From positions 1 through 50,001 of the forward strand of contig CAZMSD010000031.1 of assembly GCA_964568855.1 (NCBI GenBank): 50,001 nt of DNA. Reading direction: 5' to 3'. The notes under the pieces were generated by a model. The model had not been told where the DNA came from. It saw only the letters and a list, made by a program, of their open reading frames with translations, and searched no databases. Shown here in pieces: positions 18,075-26,323 of the stretch; within the stretch, counting starts at the first letter, position 1; every line of letters begins with the position of its first letter. Position numbers and translations under genes: made by a program. The stretch comes from CAZMSD01 sp964568855. GTDB taxonomy: Bacteria > CAIWAD01.

Positions 18075-18371
18075 ATGCATCACACGGGAGTGATCAGTTG
18101 CCGGAAAGCAGGTATGTCCGGGGTGCGCAAGAGAGGACGACTCGGTCTGGTGGGGCGGTTGGCGAACGAAGGCATGCCCATCCACTACATCAACCAGGTC
18201 AGAGAGCGCCTGCCCGAACTCGCTGCGAGTCCCAATGCCGCGCTGAGGGCCGATGCGCGCGAATGGAGTCTGCACCTGTCGCGGCTGGAGGAACTTTTCG
18301 CGGAAGCGGAGCGCGATATCCGGCTGAGTCTCGACGGCGAGATCGGCGACGAGGAGATCGTGAAGACCTAG
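18075..18371 (+). CDS. Small basic-helical protein of unknown function
   Basis: ATG 18075 starts two bases after the stop of the preceding remnant; an in-frame ATG at 18012 would overlap it. The 98-residue product has a helical middle (INQVRERLPELAAS, then REWSLHLSRLEELFAEAERD) and an acidic end. No family was recognised. Its TAG stop (18369-18371) lies exactly on the left end of the adjacent MITE, so the original C-terminus may have been altered by that insertion. Together with the Xre gene it may have formed a short operon. Confidence 0.4.
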   Translation: MHHTGVISCRKAGMSGVRKRGRLGLVGRLANEGMPIHYINQVRERLPELAASPNAALRADAREWSLHLSRLEELFAEAERDIRLSLDGEIGDEEIVKT

Positions 18372-18564
18372 GAGCCTGTCGGACTTAGGATGATCTACTG
18401 CAAATTCCAGCTGGACGGCATCTTTGCACGAAAAAATTGCGAAACGTAGCTTTAGCTATGCGCCTATTTGGCGGCTAGCCTACAAATAGGACTTATTGTT
18501 TTCGCACAAATCTGCTCACCATCTGAAATTTTCGTAACGAACCCCTAAGTCCGACAGACTCCTA
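18369..18564. mobile_element. 196-bp MITE with 21-bp terminal inverted repeats
   Basis: The left end (18369-18389) and the reverse complement of the right end (18544-18564) share TAGGAG, then C/T, then CTGTCGGACTTAGG, which is 20 matches of 21. CTAG occurs at both outer borders and may be the target duplication. The arms stay loosely complementary for most of the length, with an inner stem CCTATTTG (18463-18470) and CAAATAGG (18483-18490). The element is clearly AT-richer than its surroundings and has no coding capacity. This is the structure of a non-autonomous miniature inverted-repeat element, to be moved in trans by a transposase encoded elsewhere. Its left end supplies the stop codon of the preceding small gene. 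Confidence 0.75.
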
Positions 18565-18613
18565 GATGTCGGGATCCCAGGGCCCGGCTTAGGTATTGGG
18601 CTCGGTGATGTTC

Positions 18614-18701
18614 TCGGTGATCGACTCGCAGCGGGTACGATGAATACGTCTTCGACGAGGGGCTGGCGCAGCATCTGAAGACCTACACCGGACGTCGATG
18701 A
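18614..18701 (+). pseudogene. Fragment of a degraded coding sequence
   Basis: A short frame ending at the TGA 18699-18701 reads SGYDEYVFDEGLAQHLKTY and then TGRR, a protein-like sequence with no start nearby. The remaining DNA between the MITE and the TetR gene (18565-19008) has an atypical, more AT-rich composition and no gene I can support. Open frames on the minus strand here look like a mosaic rather than a protein. I interpret the stretch as a junkyard of gene remnants next to the mobile element. Confidence 0.3.
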
Positions 18702-19008
18702 ACATGGGAGTGTCGTATCGCGGATCGTGGATCAAGCGTCGCTTACTAGCTGCGAACTCCCCATCCTGAGTATCTGTTTTCCGGGAAAGTTCTAAACTCA
18801 GTCCCTGCGTGAATCCCACACCAGCTATGATGGCTTCCGCAGGATTCGGGAGATTTCTACTCCACTCTTGAAATTTACTTTTAACATTGTATTTTGTCAG
18901 CTGCATTAATCAATTGACCCAAGCAAATGACCAAAGCACTTGACTGATTCGCTTGATCCACAATGCGGCAAGAGGGGCTCCGATCCCCAGACCGATCTCT
19001 TCGGCTAC

Positions 19009-19908
19009 ATGGATTCTCTGCATTCAGAAACCGATTCTCGGCAGGGTACCGCCAGGCCTGAGCAGAACCGGACAGGTTCACCGGAAACCGAAAAGGGGCC
19101 TGCCGGTGAAGGTCCGATCAGCCGCGAATCAACTGAGAATCCGCCCGAATCCGCCGGCAGCCGCGGCGATGGACCGCCGCCGGCGGAACAGGCCCACGGG
19201 CCGGTGGAACAAACCGATGGCGCCGGCCATAAACCGCGATCCTTCGCGCCGCCGGAAGCAGGCGCCGCCGATCCATGCGTAGATCCTGTTCCGCGAAGCC
19301 CGGCGGGACGGATTCTCGGGGCTGCGCGCCAGCTCTTCGCCGACCAGGGTTTCCGCGAGACATCCACCCGCGCCATCGCCGCCCGCGCCGAAGTCAACCT
19401 GGCCCTGATCCACTACTACTTCGGTTCCAAGGAGCGCCTCTACCGCCGCGTGCTGGCCGGCGAGATCGCCGGTCTCTTCAGGGCCATGACGGCCCAGTGG
19501 GAGGCCGCGGACCTGCCGCCGGAGGAGTTTGTGGCCGGGCTGCCGGTGGCCGTGATGCGGCACCTGCGCCGGCGTCCGCGGGCCGCGCTGCTGCTGAGGA
19601 GAGAGATCGCCGCCGACGGACCGCGGCTGAGGGAGCTGATCCTCGAAATGGGCGACGCCGGGCCCCGCGGTTTTCGCCGCCGGATCGGCCGGATCGCAGC
19701 GACGGCAGCGGAGAACGGTCGCCTGCGTGTTACGAACCTCGACCATCTTCCGCCGGTGCTGGTGTCGCTGGCCTACGGCAGCGTGCTGATGGAGCCCTTC
19801 CTGCGGCTGGTCACGGGCCTGGACACCGCAGACGAAGAGGTCTGGAACGCGCATTGCCGGACCGTCGACGACCTCGTGCGCAACGGGCTGCTGAAGGAGG
19901 ATCGATGA
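19009..19908 (+). CDS. TetR/AcrR-family regulator of the efflux operon
   Basis: The DNA-binding domain lies at about 96-145: GRILGAARQLFADQGF, then TSTRAIAARAEVNLALIHYYF, then GSKERLYRRV. A helical ligand-binding domain follows to residue 299. It is the first gene of an efflux operon and overlaps the TolC-like gene by ATGA, so it probably represses its own operon in response to an exported compound. Unusual for the family is a hydrophilic Pro/Glu/Gly-rich extension of about 95 residues before the helix-turn-helix; TetR proteins usually begin within 10-20 residues of it. The start is uncertain: ATG 19009 is used here, TTG 18940 is possible, and a much later start would give a normal-sized protein. 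Confidence 0.82.
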   Translation: MDSLHSETDSRQGTARPEQNRTGSPETEKGPAGEGPISRESTENPPESAGSRGDGPPPAEQAHGPVEQTDGAGHKPRSFAPPEAGAADPCVDPVPRSPAGRILGAARQLFADQGFRETSTRAIAARAEVNLALIHYYFGSKERLYRRVLAGEIAGLFRAMTAQWEAADLPPEEFVAGLPVAVMRHLRRRPRAALLLRREIAADGPRLRELILEMGDAGPRGFRRRIGRIAATAAENGRLRVTNLDHLPPVLVSLAYGSVLMEPFLRLVTGLDTADEEVWNAHCRTVDDLVRNGLLKEDR

Positions 19909-21076
19909 TGCGGCACTCCCTGTTGCCGGTCCTGCTGGCGCTGTTGCTGGCCGGACCGATTCACGACGCCTGCGCGCAGTCCCTCACCCTTGAGCGCTGT
20001 ATCACGCTGGCCCGCGCCGCTGCGCCCTCGCTGCAGGCCGCGGAGAGCCGGCTCGAAGCGGAGCTGCGCATGATTGAGGCGGCGGCCGCCGCCCGGCTTC
20101 CGGTACTCCGCCTGGCCGGCAGCCTGGGCTGGGTCAGCGAGGTGCAGCGGATCGTCCTGCCTGGAGGAACCGTGGAATTCGGCGACGGCAGTTCGGTCGA
20201 TTTCGCGCTCGAGGCGGCGCTGCCGCTCTATTCCGGTGGTGCGCTGAGAGCCGCGGTCGCGGCCGCGGAGGCCGGCGGTCGAGCGGCCATGCATCGATCG
20301 GCCGGGGACAGCCTGGCGATCGACCTGGCGGTGCGCCGGACGTATTACGGCGCGCTGGGCGCGGAAGCAGTGCTGAGATCCGTGCGCACTGGAGAAGCGC
20401 GTCTGGCGCGGCACCTGGAGGAACTGCGCGGCGCGCGCGAGGCGGGGCTGGCCGGGGAGGAAGAGCTTCTGGCGGTGGAAAGCCGGCTGCAGCGCGCGCG
20501 GCAGGATGTCTGCGAGGCGGAAGGCGGGCTGCGCCGGGCCAGGCTGGAGCTGGGGAGCCTGCTGGGTCATCCCGGGGAGGAGGCCGTTCCCGAGGGGGAC
20601 CTGGAGCGCTCGCTGCTGGGCGCCGAAGAAGGCGTCGCGCGCTGGCCCGGAGAGCACGCGCTGGAGGCCGGGATCCGGGCCGCCGAGGAACTGGCCCGGC
20701 AGGCGGAGGCCGCGCGCCGTCCGCAGCTCGGAGTCATCGCCGGCTGGCACATGGGGCGGCCGGGCGTGGACCCGGTGAGCAACGAGTGGATGAGTTACGG
20801 TGCCGCCGGATTGTCCCTGAGCTGGACCCTGTGGAACGGGCGGGCCGACCGCCTGCGCGCGCAGCGCGCCCGGCGGCGCGGCGAGTCGAGCTCGAGCGCG
20901 AACTGCTGAGCCGCAGCGAGGCCAGACTGGCCGCCGGCGCGGTGGACCGGGCCGCCCACCTCGACTCGCTGGACGACCTGGCGCTGGCCGAGCTGGACCG
21001 CGAGCGGTCGCTGGCGGGCCTGCGAATGTCGGAATCCGAGCTGCTTTACGCCCTCGGCGGGCGGTACGGCGAGTGA
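19908..21076 (+). CDS. TolC-like outer-membrane efflux protein, frameshifted near the 3' end
   Basis: ATG 19908 has AAGGAGG seven bases upstream. A signal peptide (through about ACA) and long helical hairpins rich in Ala/Glu/Arg identify an outer-membrane efflux protein (OEP family). The frame is continuous to a TGA at 20909. However, the last expected helix (RRVELERELLSRSEARLA to ALGGRYGE) is found in another frame that runs to 21076. The shift, equivalent to one lost or two gained bases, falls in the CG-repeat-rich stretch at about 20866-20885. Joined, the product is about 389 residues, close to family size. As read, the gene would give a 334-residue protein lacking the last helix. Confidence 0.75.
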
Positions 21077-21098
21077 TCCCAGTGGAATGGAGGTGGAC

Positions 21099-22001
21099 AT
21101 GAGGGGCAGGTTGAGGGCCGCGATAGCCGTGATCACATCGGCGATCCTGCTGCTGGCCGGGTGCGGGCGCTGGGAGGAGGGCGCCGCGGTATCCGGAACC
21201 CTGGAAGCCACCGAGATCCGGCTCGCGCCTGCCCTGGCCGGTCGCGTGCTTGAAGCGCGGGCGGAGCGGGGCAGGAGAGTGGCGGCCGGTGATACACTGC
21301 TGGTGCTGGATACGGAGCTGCTGCTCCTGCAGCGCGAAGAGACCGCCGCCCGCGACGAGGTACTGCGGGCGCAGCTGTCCGCGGCGCGGCTGCAGCAGGA
21401 GCGGGCGGCGGCGGAGCGGGCGCTGGCGGAGCGGACCCACGCGCGGTTGCGGGTGCTGGCCGACCAGGGCAGCGCCAGCGAGCAGCAGCTCGACGAAGCA
21501 CGCAGCCGCCGGGACCAGGCCGCGGCGATAGAGGAGTCCGGGCGTCACGCGGTTGATGCCCTGGCCGCCGAGTTGCGAGCGTTGCGGACCCGGCTGGCGG
21601 TGCAGGACCGCCGAATTGCCGACGGCGTCCTGCTTTCCCCGCTTTCGGGGACCGTGCTCGAGCGCTATGCCCACCCCGGCGAGTGGATCGCCCCCGGATC
21701 GCCGGCTTTTCTCCTGGCCGATCTCGAGCGCCTGATGATGCGAATATACCTGGACGAGACCGACGTGGATCTCGTAGGCCTGGGCGGACGGATTCCCCTG
21801 CGGCTGGACGCCCTGCCCGGCGAAGACCTGGCGGGAGTGGTGCGCTGGATCAGTCCCCAGGCCGAATTCACACCGAAGAACGCCCAGACGCGCAGGGCGC
21901 GGACCCAGCTCGTTTTCGCCGTCGAGCTGGAGGTCGCCAATCCCGGGGGCCGGCTGCACCTGGGAATGCCGGGGGAGGCGCTGCTGGAGGACCTTCCTTG
22001 A
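21099..22001 (+). CDS. Efflux periplasmic adaptor (HlyD/membrane fusion) lipoprotein
   Basis: ATG 21099 follows GGAGGT with five bases between. The 300-residue protein has a lipoprotein signal with lipobox LLAGC (Cys22). A biotinyl-lipoyl-like half motif follows (ATEIRLAPALAGRV, then GDTLLVLD), then a coiled-coil hairpin at about 85-180 rich in Ala, Glu, Gln and Arg. The second half motif is LLSPLSGTVLERYAHPGEW, then the beta-barrel part (MRIYLDETDV). It would link the ABC-2 inner-membrane exporter to the TolC-like channel, as YbhG or YhiI does. The end overlaps the start of the first ATPase gene (TTGA). Confidence 0.88.
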   Translation: MRGRLRAAIAVITSAILLLAGCGRWEEGAAVSGTLEATEIRLAPALAGRVLEARAERGRRVAAGDTLLVLDTELLLLQREETAARDEVLRAQLSAARLQQERAAAERALAERTHARLRVLADQGSASEQQLDEARSRRDQAAAIEESGRHAVDALAAELRALRTRLAVQDRRIADGVLLSPLSGTVLERYAHPGEWIAPGSPAFLLADLERLMMRIYLDETDVDLVGLGGRIPLRLDALPGEDLAGVVRWISPQAEFTPKNAQTRRARTQLVFAVELEVANPGGRLHLGMPGEALLEDLP

Positions 22002-22984
22002 AGCAGGCGGACCCATCCAGCGGCGATGCGCCCCTGCTCGAGCTGCGGTCGCTGGCCCACTCCTTCGCCGGCCGGCCGGCCCTTCGCGGCCTCGACCTCG
22101 CGGTCGGCCCGGGCGAGATCGTGGGCCTGATCGGGCCGGACGGCGCAGGCAAGACCACCGCCATGCGCATCGCCTGCGGCCTGCTGCGGCCGGACGGGGG
22201 CCGGGCGGAGGTGCTGGGCGTGGATGTCACGCGCGAAGCCCGGCGGATCAAGCTCCTCCTGGGTTACATGCCCCAGCGCTTCAGCCTCTACCAGGACCTC
22301 AGCGTGTCCGAAAACCTGCGCTTCTTCGCAGACCTCTACGGTGTGACACGCTCCCAGCGCGCGGAGCGGACGGCCCGGCTGCTGGACTTCAGCCGCTTGC
22401 GGCCTTTTCTCGACCGTCGCGCCGAAGCCCTTTCCGGGGGCATGAAGCAGAAGCTGGCGCTGGCCTGCACCCTGATCCACACTCCGCGACTGCTGGTACT
22501 GGACGAGCCCACCACCGGCGTCGACCCGGTTAGCCGCCGCGAGTTCTGGAGAATCCTCGACGGCCTGGCCGAGAGCGGCCTGGGATTGCTGGTATCCACG
22601 CCCTACATGGACGAGGCCGAACGCTGCCGCCGCGTCCTGTTGATGCATCACGGCCGCTGCCTGGCCCGGGGCGAGCCGGAGGAAGTCGCCGCCGCCTTCC
22701 CGCGGCGGATCCTGCGCATCAGCGGGCTGGAGGTCGATGGCGCGCGCCGCGAGCTGGAAGCGCGGGCGCCGGCGGGCCTCGAGGTGCTGCGCACGGGAGA
22801 CGAGGTGCGCGTGTTCCACGACGGCGGAGCGGCGGAAACCGCTTTGCGCGAACTGCTGGAACCCTTTCGAGTCGAACTCGAAGAGGGCCGGCCGGCTGTG
22901 GAGGACACCTTCTTCGCGCTGGTTCGCGCGGCGGATCGCCGCCGGGAAGTCCGCGCGCAGCCTGGGCGGGGGGAAGTCCGTTGA
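21998..22984 (+). CDS. ABC transporter ATP-binding protein 1 (YbhF-like half)
   Basis: The start is TTG 21998, seven bases after GGAGG and overlapping the adaptor stop (TTGA). The 328-residue ATPase has Walker A GPDGAGKT (46-53), Q-loop MPQRFSLYQDLSV, signature LSGGMKQK (about 145), Walker B LLVLDEPTTGVDP (about 166) and a C-terminal extension of about 80 residues typical of drug/Na+ exporter ATPases. In E. coli YbhF and RbbA two such domains are fused in one chain; here they are separate neighbouring genes, so this protein probably forms a heterodimer with the next one. Confidence 0.9.
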   Translation: MKQADPSSGDAPLLELRSLAHSFAGRPALRGLDLAVGPGEIVGLIGPDGAGKTTAMRIACGLLRPDGGRAEVLGVDVTREARRIKLLLGYMPQRFSLYQDLSVSENLRFFADLYGVTRSQRAERTARLLDFSRLRPFLDRRAEALSGGMKQKLALACTLIHTPRLLVLDEPTTGVDPVSRREFWRILDGLAESGLGLLVSTPYMDEAERCRRVLLMHHGRCLARGEPEEVAAAFPRRILRISGLEVDGARRELEARAPAGLEVLRTGDEVRVFHDGGAAETALRELLEPFRVELEEGRPAVEDTFFALVRAADRRREVRAQPGRGEVR

Positions 22985-23714
22985 CCGCCGCCGAACCCGC
23001 CGTCCGCGCCCGCGGACTGTGCCGCCGTTTCGGCGATTTCACGGCGCGGTGGATCGCCTGGACCTCGACGTGGCCCGGGGCGAGATTTTCGGTTTCCTGG
23101 GTGCCAACGGGGCGGGCAAGACCACGGCGATCCGCATGTTCTGCGGCCTGCTGGCTCCCAGTGAAGGGGAGGGCTGGGTCGCCGGGCATCCGCTGTCCAC
23201 GGGCGCCGAGCGCATCAAGCGTGGAATCGGCTACATGAGCCAGCGCTTCAGCCTCTACAACGACCTGACCGTGACGGAGAACCTCGAGTTCTTCGGCGGC
23301 GTCTACGGGCTGCGCGGCTCCGAGATCGACGAGCGCGGCGGCCGGCTGCTCGAGTACCTGGGACTGGCGGATGAACGGGAAAGCCTGACCCGTTCGCTGC
23401 CCCTGGGATTCAAACAGCGTCTCGCGCTGGGCGTTGCGACGCTGCACCGGCCCGGAATCGTCTTCCTCGACGAACCCACGGGCGGGGTGGACCCGGCCGC
23501 CCGGCGCGACTTCTGGAACCTGATCTACGAGCTCGCCGCCGCGGGCACCACCGTCTTCGTCACTACGCATTACATGGACGAGGCCGAGTACTGCGAACGC
23601 GTCTCGATCATGGTCGAGGGGCGAGTGGCGGCGCTGGGCAGCCCGGCGCGGCTGAAGACCGAGTACGACGTGACACGCATGGAGGAGGTTTTCCTCGAGG
23701 TGGTGAGCGGATGA
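22981..23714 (+). CDS. ABC transporter ATP-binding protein 2, frameshifted near the 5' end
   Basis: The N-terminus reads in one frame from TTG 22981 (TAAEPAVRARGLCRRFGDFTA), overlapping the previous stop by TTGA. The rest, from VDRLDLDVARGEIFGFLG, is in another frame that runs to 23714. The switch is at about 23040-23050, inside a GGCGCGG run, and equals one missing or two extra bases. Restored, it is a normal ATPase with Walker A GANGAGKT, Q-loop MSQRFSLYNDLTV, a degenerate signature (LPLGFKQR instead of LSGGQ), and Walker B IVFLDEPTGGVDP. The altered signature suggests an asymmetric ATPase pair in which one composite site is weak. Start and shift position are inferred by comparison with the family. 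Confidence 0.78.
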
Positions 23715-24814
23715 ATCGAATCCTCGCCATCGCGCGCAAGGAGCTGCTGCACGTCCTGCGCGACCCGCGCAGCCTGATGGTCGCCCTGGTCATGCCGCTG
23801 GCCATGATCCTGCTCTACGGCCGCGCCATCGACATGGAACTGCGCGAGCTGCCCATCGCGGTGCTTGATCTCGACTGTTCCGCCGAGGCGCGCCGGCTGG
23901 TCGAAGGGATCAGCGCCGGCGGATTCATCGTCGTGGCGGAGCGTCTCGCGGACCGCAGTCGGGTGGAACCCGGTTTTCGAAGCGGTCGCTTCCGCGCGGC
24001 CCTGGTGATCCCCGCCGGCTTCGGGGCCGACCTCGCCGGCGGATCGTCGCCGGTACAGCTGCTGGTGGACGGAGCGGACGCAGCCACGGCCGCGACCGTG
24101 GCCGCCTACATGGAACGCGCCGTGTCACAGGCGAATCGACGGATGGTCCCCGCCGGAGGCCGGCGGACCGCAGCGCTCCTGGACGCGGAATTGCGCGTCT
24201 GGTTCAACCCGCAGCTGGAAAGCGCCCACTTCATCGTTCCGGGCCTGGTGGCCATCGTGCTGGTGATGATCTGCGCCCTGCTCACCAGCATCGCCGTGGT
24301 GCGGGAGAAGGAGACGGGCACCCTCGAGCAGATCCTTACGGCGCCGGTCAATTCCTGGCAGCTGATCCTGGGCAAGATCCAGCCCTACCTGCTGATCGGC
24401 GCGGTCGACACCGCGCTGATCCTGGCCGCCGGGGTGCTGTTTTTCGACGTGCCCATGCGCGGCTCCTGGCTTGCGCTGACCGGCTACACGTTCATCTATC
24501 TGCTGATCGCGCTGGGCCTGGGACTGCTGATTTCAGCGGTCACGCGGACACAGCAGGTGGCCATGTTCATCGCGCTGACCGTCACCCTGCTGCCGACCCT
24601 GCTGCTCTCCGGTTTCATCTTCGCCCACGCCGGCATGCCCTGGCCGCTGCGGGCGCTGGCACAGGCGATCCCGGCCACCTGGTACCTGCGCACCATCCGC
24701 GGCGTGATGCTCGTGGGGGAGAACTGGCATCCGCTGGAGGGCGCTGTATTGCTGGCGATGGCGCTGGGCACGATCGCGCTGGCGGCGGCGTTGTTCAAGG
24801 AGCGATTGGAATAG
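23711..24814 (+). CDS. ABC-2 type export permease 1 (YhhJ/YbhS-like)
   Basis: This 367-residue inner-membrane permease starts with an ATGA overlap to the ATPase gene. One N-terminal membrane helix (RSLMVALVMPLAMILLYG) is followed by a periplasmic domain of about 140 residues and then five C-terminal helices. The ABC-2 hallmark VVREKETGTLEQILTAPV is present at about 198-215. It pairs with the next permease to export a substrate captured by the adaptor and TolC-like channel. The substrate is unknown; relatives handle cationic drugs and Na+/Li+ or other xenobiotics. Confidence 0.9.
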   Translation: MNRILAIARKELLHVLRDPRSLMVALVMPLAMILLYGRAIDMELRELPIAVLDLDCSAEARRLVEGISAGGFIVVAERLADRSRVEPGFRSGRFRAALVIPAGFGADLAGGSSPVQLLVDGADAATAATVAAYMERAVSQANRRMVPAGGRRTAALLDAELRVWFNPQLESAHFIVPGLVAIVLVMICALLTSIAVVREKETGTLEQILTAPVNSWQLILGKIQPYLLIGAVDTALILAAGVLFFDVPMRGSWLALTGYTFIYLLIALGLGLLISAVTRTQQVAMFIALTVTLLPTLLLSGFIFAHAGMPWPLRALAQAIPATWYLRTIRGVMLVGENWHPLEGAVLLAMALGTIALAAALFKERLE

Positions 24815-24823
24815 GAGGCGGCC

Positions 24824-25942
24824 ATGGTGCCAGTGCTGCGCCTGGTGCAGAAGGAATTCCGCCAGATCTTCCGCGACCGGATGATGGTGCGGATGATCTT
24901 CCTGATGCCCCTGATCCAGCTGCTCGTGTTGAGTTACGCCGCCAACCTGGACCTGGAGCGGGTGCGAATAGGCGTACTGGACTACGACCACAGCCCCGCC
25001 AGCCGTCGCCTGGTGGAGGCCTTCCACGCCGCCGAGCCCTTCGAAACCGCGGCTCACGCGTCTGGCGAAGAAGGGCTGGAGCGGTTGCTGGTGCGCGGTC
25101 GGATCGACCTGGCGCTGCGCATTCCTCGCGGCTACCAGCGCGACCTGCAGGCCCCTTGCGGCGCGGTGGTGGCGCTGACGGTGGACGGGCAGAATTCCAT
25201 GCTCGCCGGTCAGGCCGCCGGTCACGCTCGCGGCGTGTTACAGCGGGTCGCGCGCAGGGAAGCCCGCCTGAGGGGTTGGGATCTGGCCGCCGTGGACGGC
25301 GGGATCGAACTGGTGACGCGTTTCTTCTACAACCCGGAGTTGAAGAGCCGGCGGAACATCGTGCCCGGAATCGTGGTCCTGCTGCTGACGGTGCTCTCGG
25401 CCATGCTGACCAGCATGGCCGTGGTGCGGGAGAAGGAGCTGGGCACGCTCGAGCAGTTGATGGTCACGCCGCTGAGCGCGCGGCAGATCCTCGCCGGCAA
25501 GACGCTGCCCTTCGCGGCCCTGGCCTTCGGCGAGCTGGCCTTCGCCACGGTCGTCGCCGTGCTCTGGTTCCGCCTGCCCTTGACCGGTTCGATCGGCCTG
25601 CTGGCCTCCGGCATGCTGCTCTACCTGCTGGTGACCCTCGGGATCGGCCTGTTGGCCTCGACTGTGTCACGCACCCAGCAACAGGCCATGTTTACCGTCT
25701 GGTTCTTCCTCGTCTTCGGCATCCTGCTCTCGGGTTTCTTCGTTCCCGTGGAGAACATGCCCGACTGGCTGCGCTGGCTGACCAGGCTGAATCCCATGCG
25801 CTACAGCATGGAGATCGTCCGCGCCGTGTTCCTCAAGGGCGCAGGCTTCGCCGATGCCATCACCCAGCTCGAGGCGCTGCTGGTGCTGGGGGTCGGCGTC
25901 TTCGGCCTGGCCGTTCTGCGTTTTCGCAAGCGAATGACCTGA
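24824..25942 (+). CDS. ABC-2 type export permease 2 (YbhR-like)
   Basis: This 372-residue paralogue of the preceding permease starts at ATG 24824 with GGAGGCGG upstream. It has the same layout: an N-terminal helix after FRQIFRDRMMVRMIF, a periplasmic domain, then five helices with VVREKELGTLEQLMVTPL at about 202-219 and LLSGFFVPVENMPDWLRWLT near the end. It is the last gene of the efflux operon and probably forms the heterodimeric membrane part of the exporter. Confidence 0.9.
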   Translation: MVPVLRLVQKEFRQIFRDRMMVRMIFLMPLIQLLVLSYAANLDLERVRIGVLDYDHSPASRRLVEAFHAAEPFETAAHASGEEGLERLLVRGRIDLALRIPRGYQRDLQAPCGAVVALTVDGQNSMLAGQAAGHARGVLQRVARREARLRGWDLAAVDGGIELVTRFFYNPELKSRRNIVPGIVVLLLTVLSAMLTSMAVVREKELGTLEQLMVTPLSARQILAGKTLPFAALAFGELAFATVVAVLWFRLPLTGSIGLLASGMLLYLLVTLGIGLLASTVSRTQQQAMFTVWFFLVFGILLSGFFVPVENMPDWLRWLTRLNPMRYSMEIVRAVFLKGAGFADAITQLEALLVLGVGVFGLAVLRFRKRMT

Positions 25943-25990
25943 GTTCCCCTTCCGTCCTGCCGCGCGCCTGTTGTCCGGGCCTCGCGTTTA

Positions 25991-26245
25991 TTGCGGAAAA
26001 AGACCTCTCCTTCTGCAAGATTGAACTTGTCGAGGGGAGCACTTTTGGATGGTCTTAAACGGGCGGAAGACGACTTGCGCTGCAAGGTGGCGGAATTGTC
26101 GGACGAATCCCTTGATAAATCGCTTGCTGCTGGCGGCAGTTCGGCGTACAACAACCTCCACGGGTATCTGCAGCATGTCCTGTATCACGCCGTACAGATT
26201 GCGATCATGAGGAAGGCGATCGAGGCATCCCGCACATCGGAATAA
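25991..26245 (+). pseudogene. Truncated DinB-family protein (C-terminal half only)
   Basis: The frame opens at a TTG (25991) and encodes 84 residues whose last 50 resemble the end of DinB/DUF664 four-helix proteins, with the metal-site pattern HGYLQHVLYH followed by AVQIAIMRKAIE. A normal DinB protein is 150-180 residues, so the first helices and the first metal-binding His are missing. No upstream frame within 25943-25990 supplies them. I regard it as a 5'-truncated remnant, although a short standalone protein cannot be excluded. Two complete DinB genes occur elsewhere in the window. Confidence 0.55.
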
Positions 26246-26323
26246 GCACAGAGTTTTCGCCGTTGAAGTCCAGATTCCTGCCGGGCCGGCGAGGACGTGC
26301 TACACAAGGAAGAGGACCCGCTG

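Noticed and set aside
15657..18371. A known phage-defence system around the ABC-ATPase and Xre genes
   Set aside because: No nuclease, protease or membrane effector is present; the parts do not match a defence system I know, so it is only reported as an open question.
18589..18906. Minus-strand 105-codon frame next to the MITE
   Set aside because: Mosaic translation with no family, crossing a plus-strand gene remnant; probably non-coding.
19773..22016. Very long minus-strand open frame (about 747 codons) opposite the efflux genes
   Set aside because: It mirrors GC-rich coding DNA; its translation is Arg/Gln/Pro/Gly-rich without domains, and the + strand has clear TolC and adaptor sequences.
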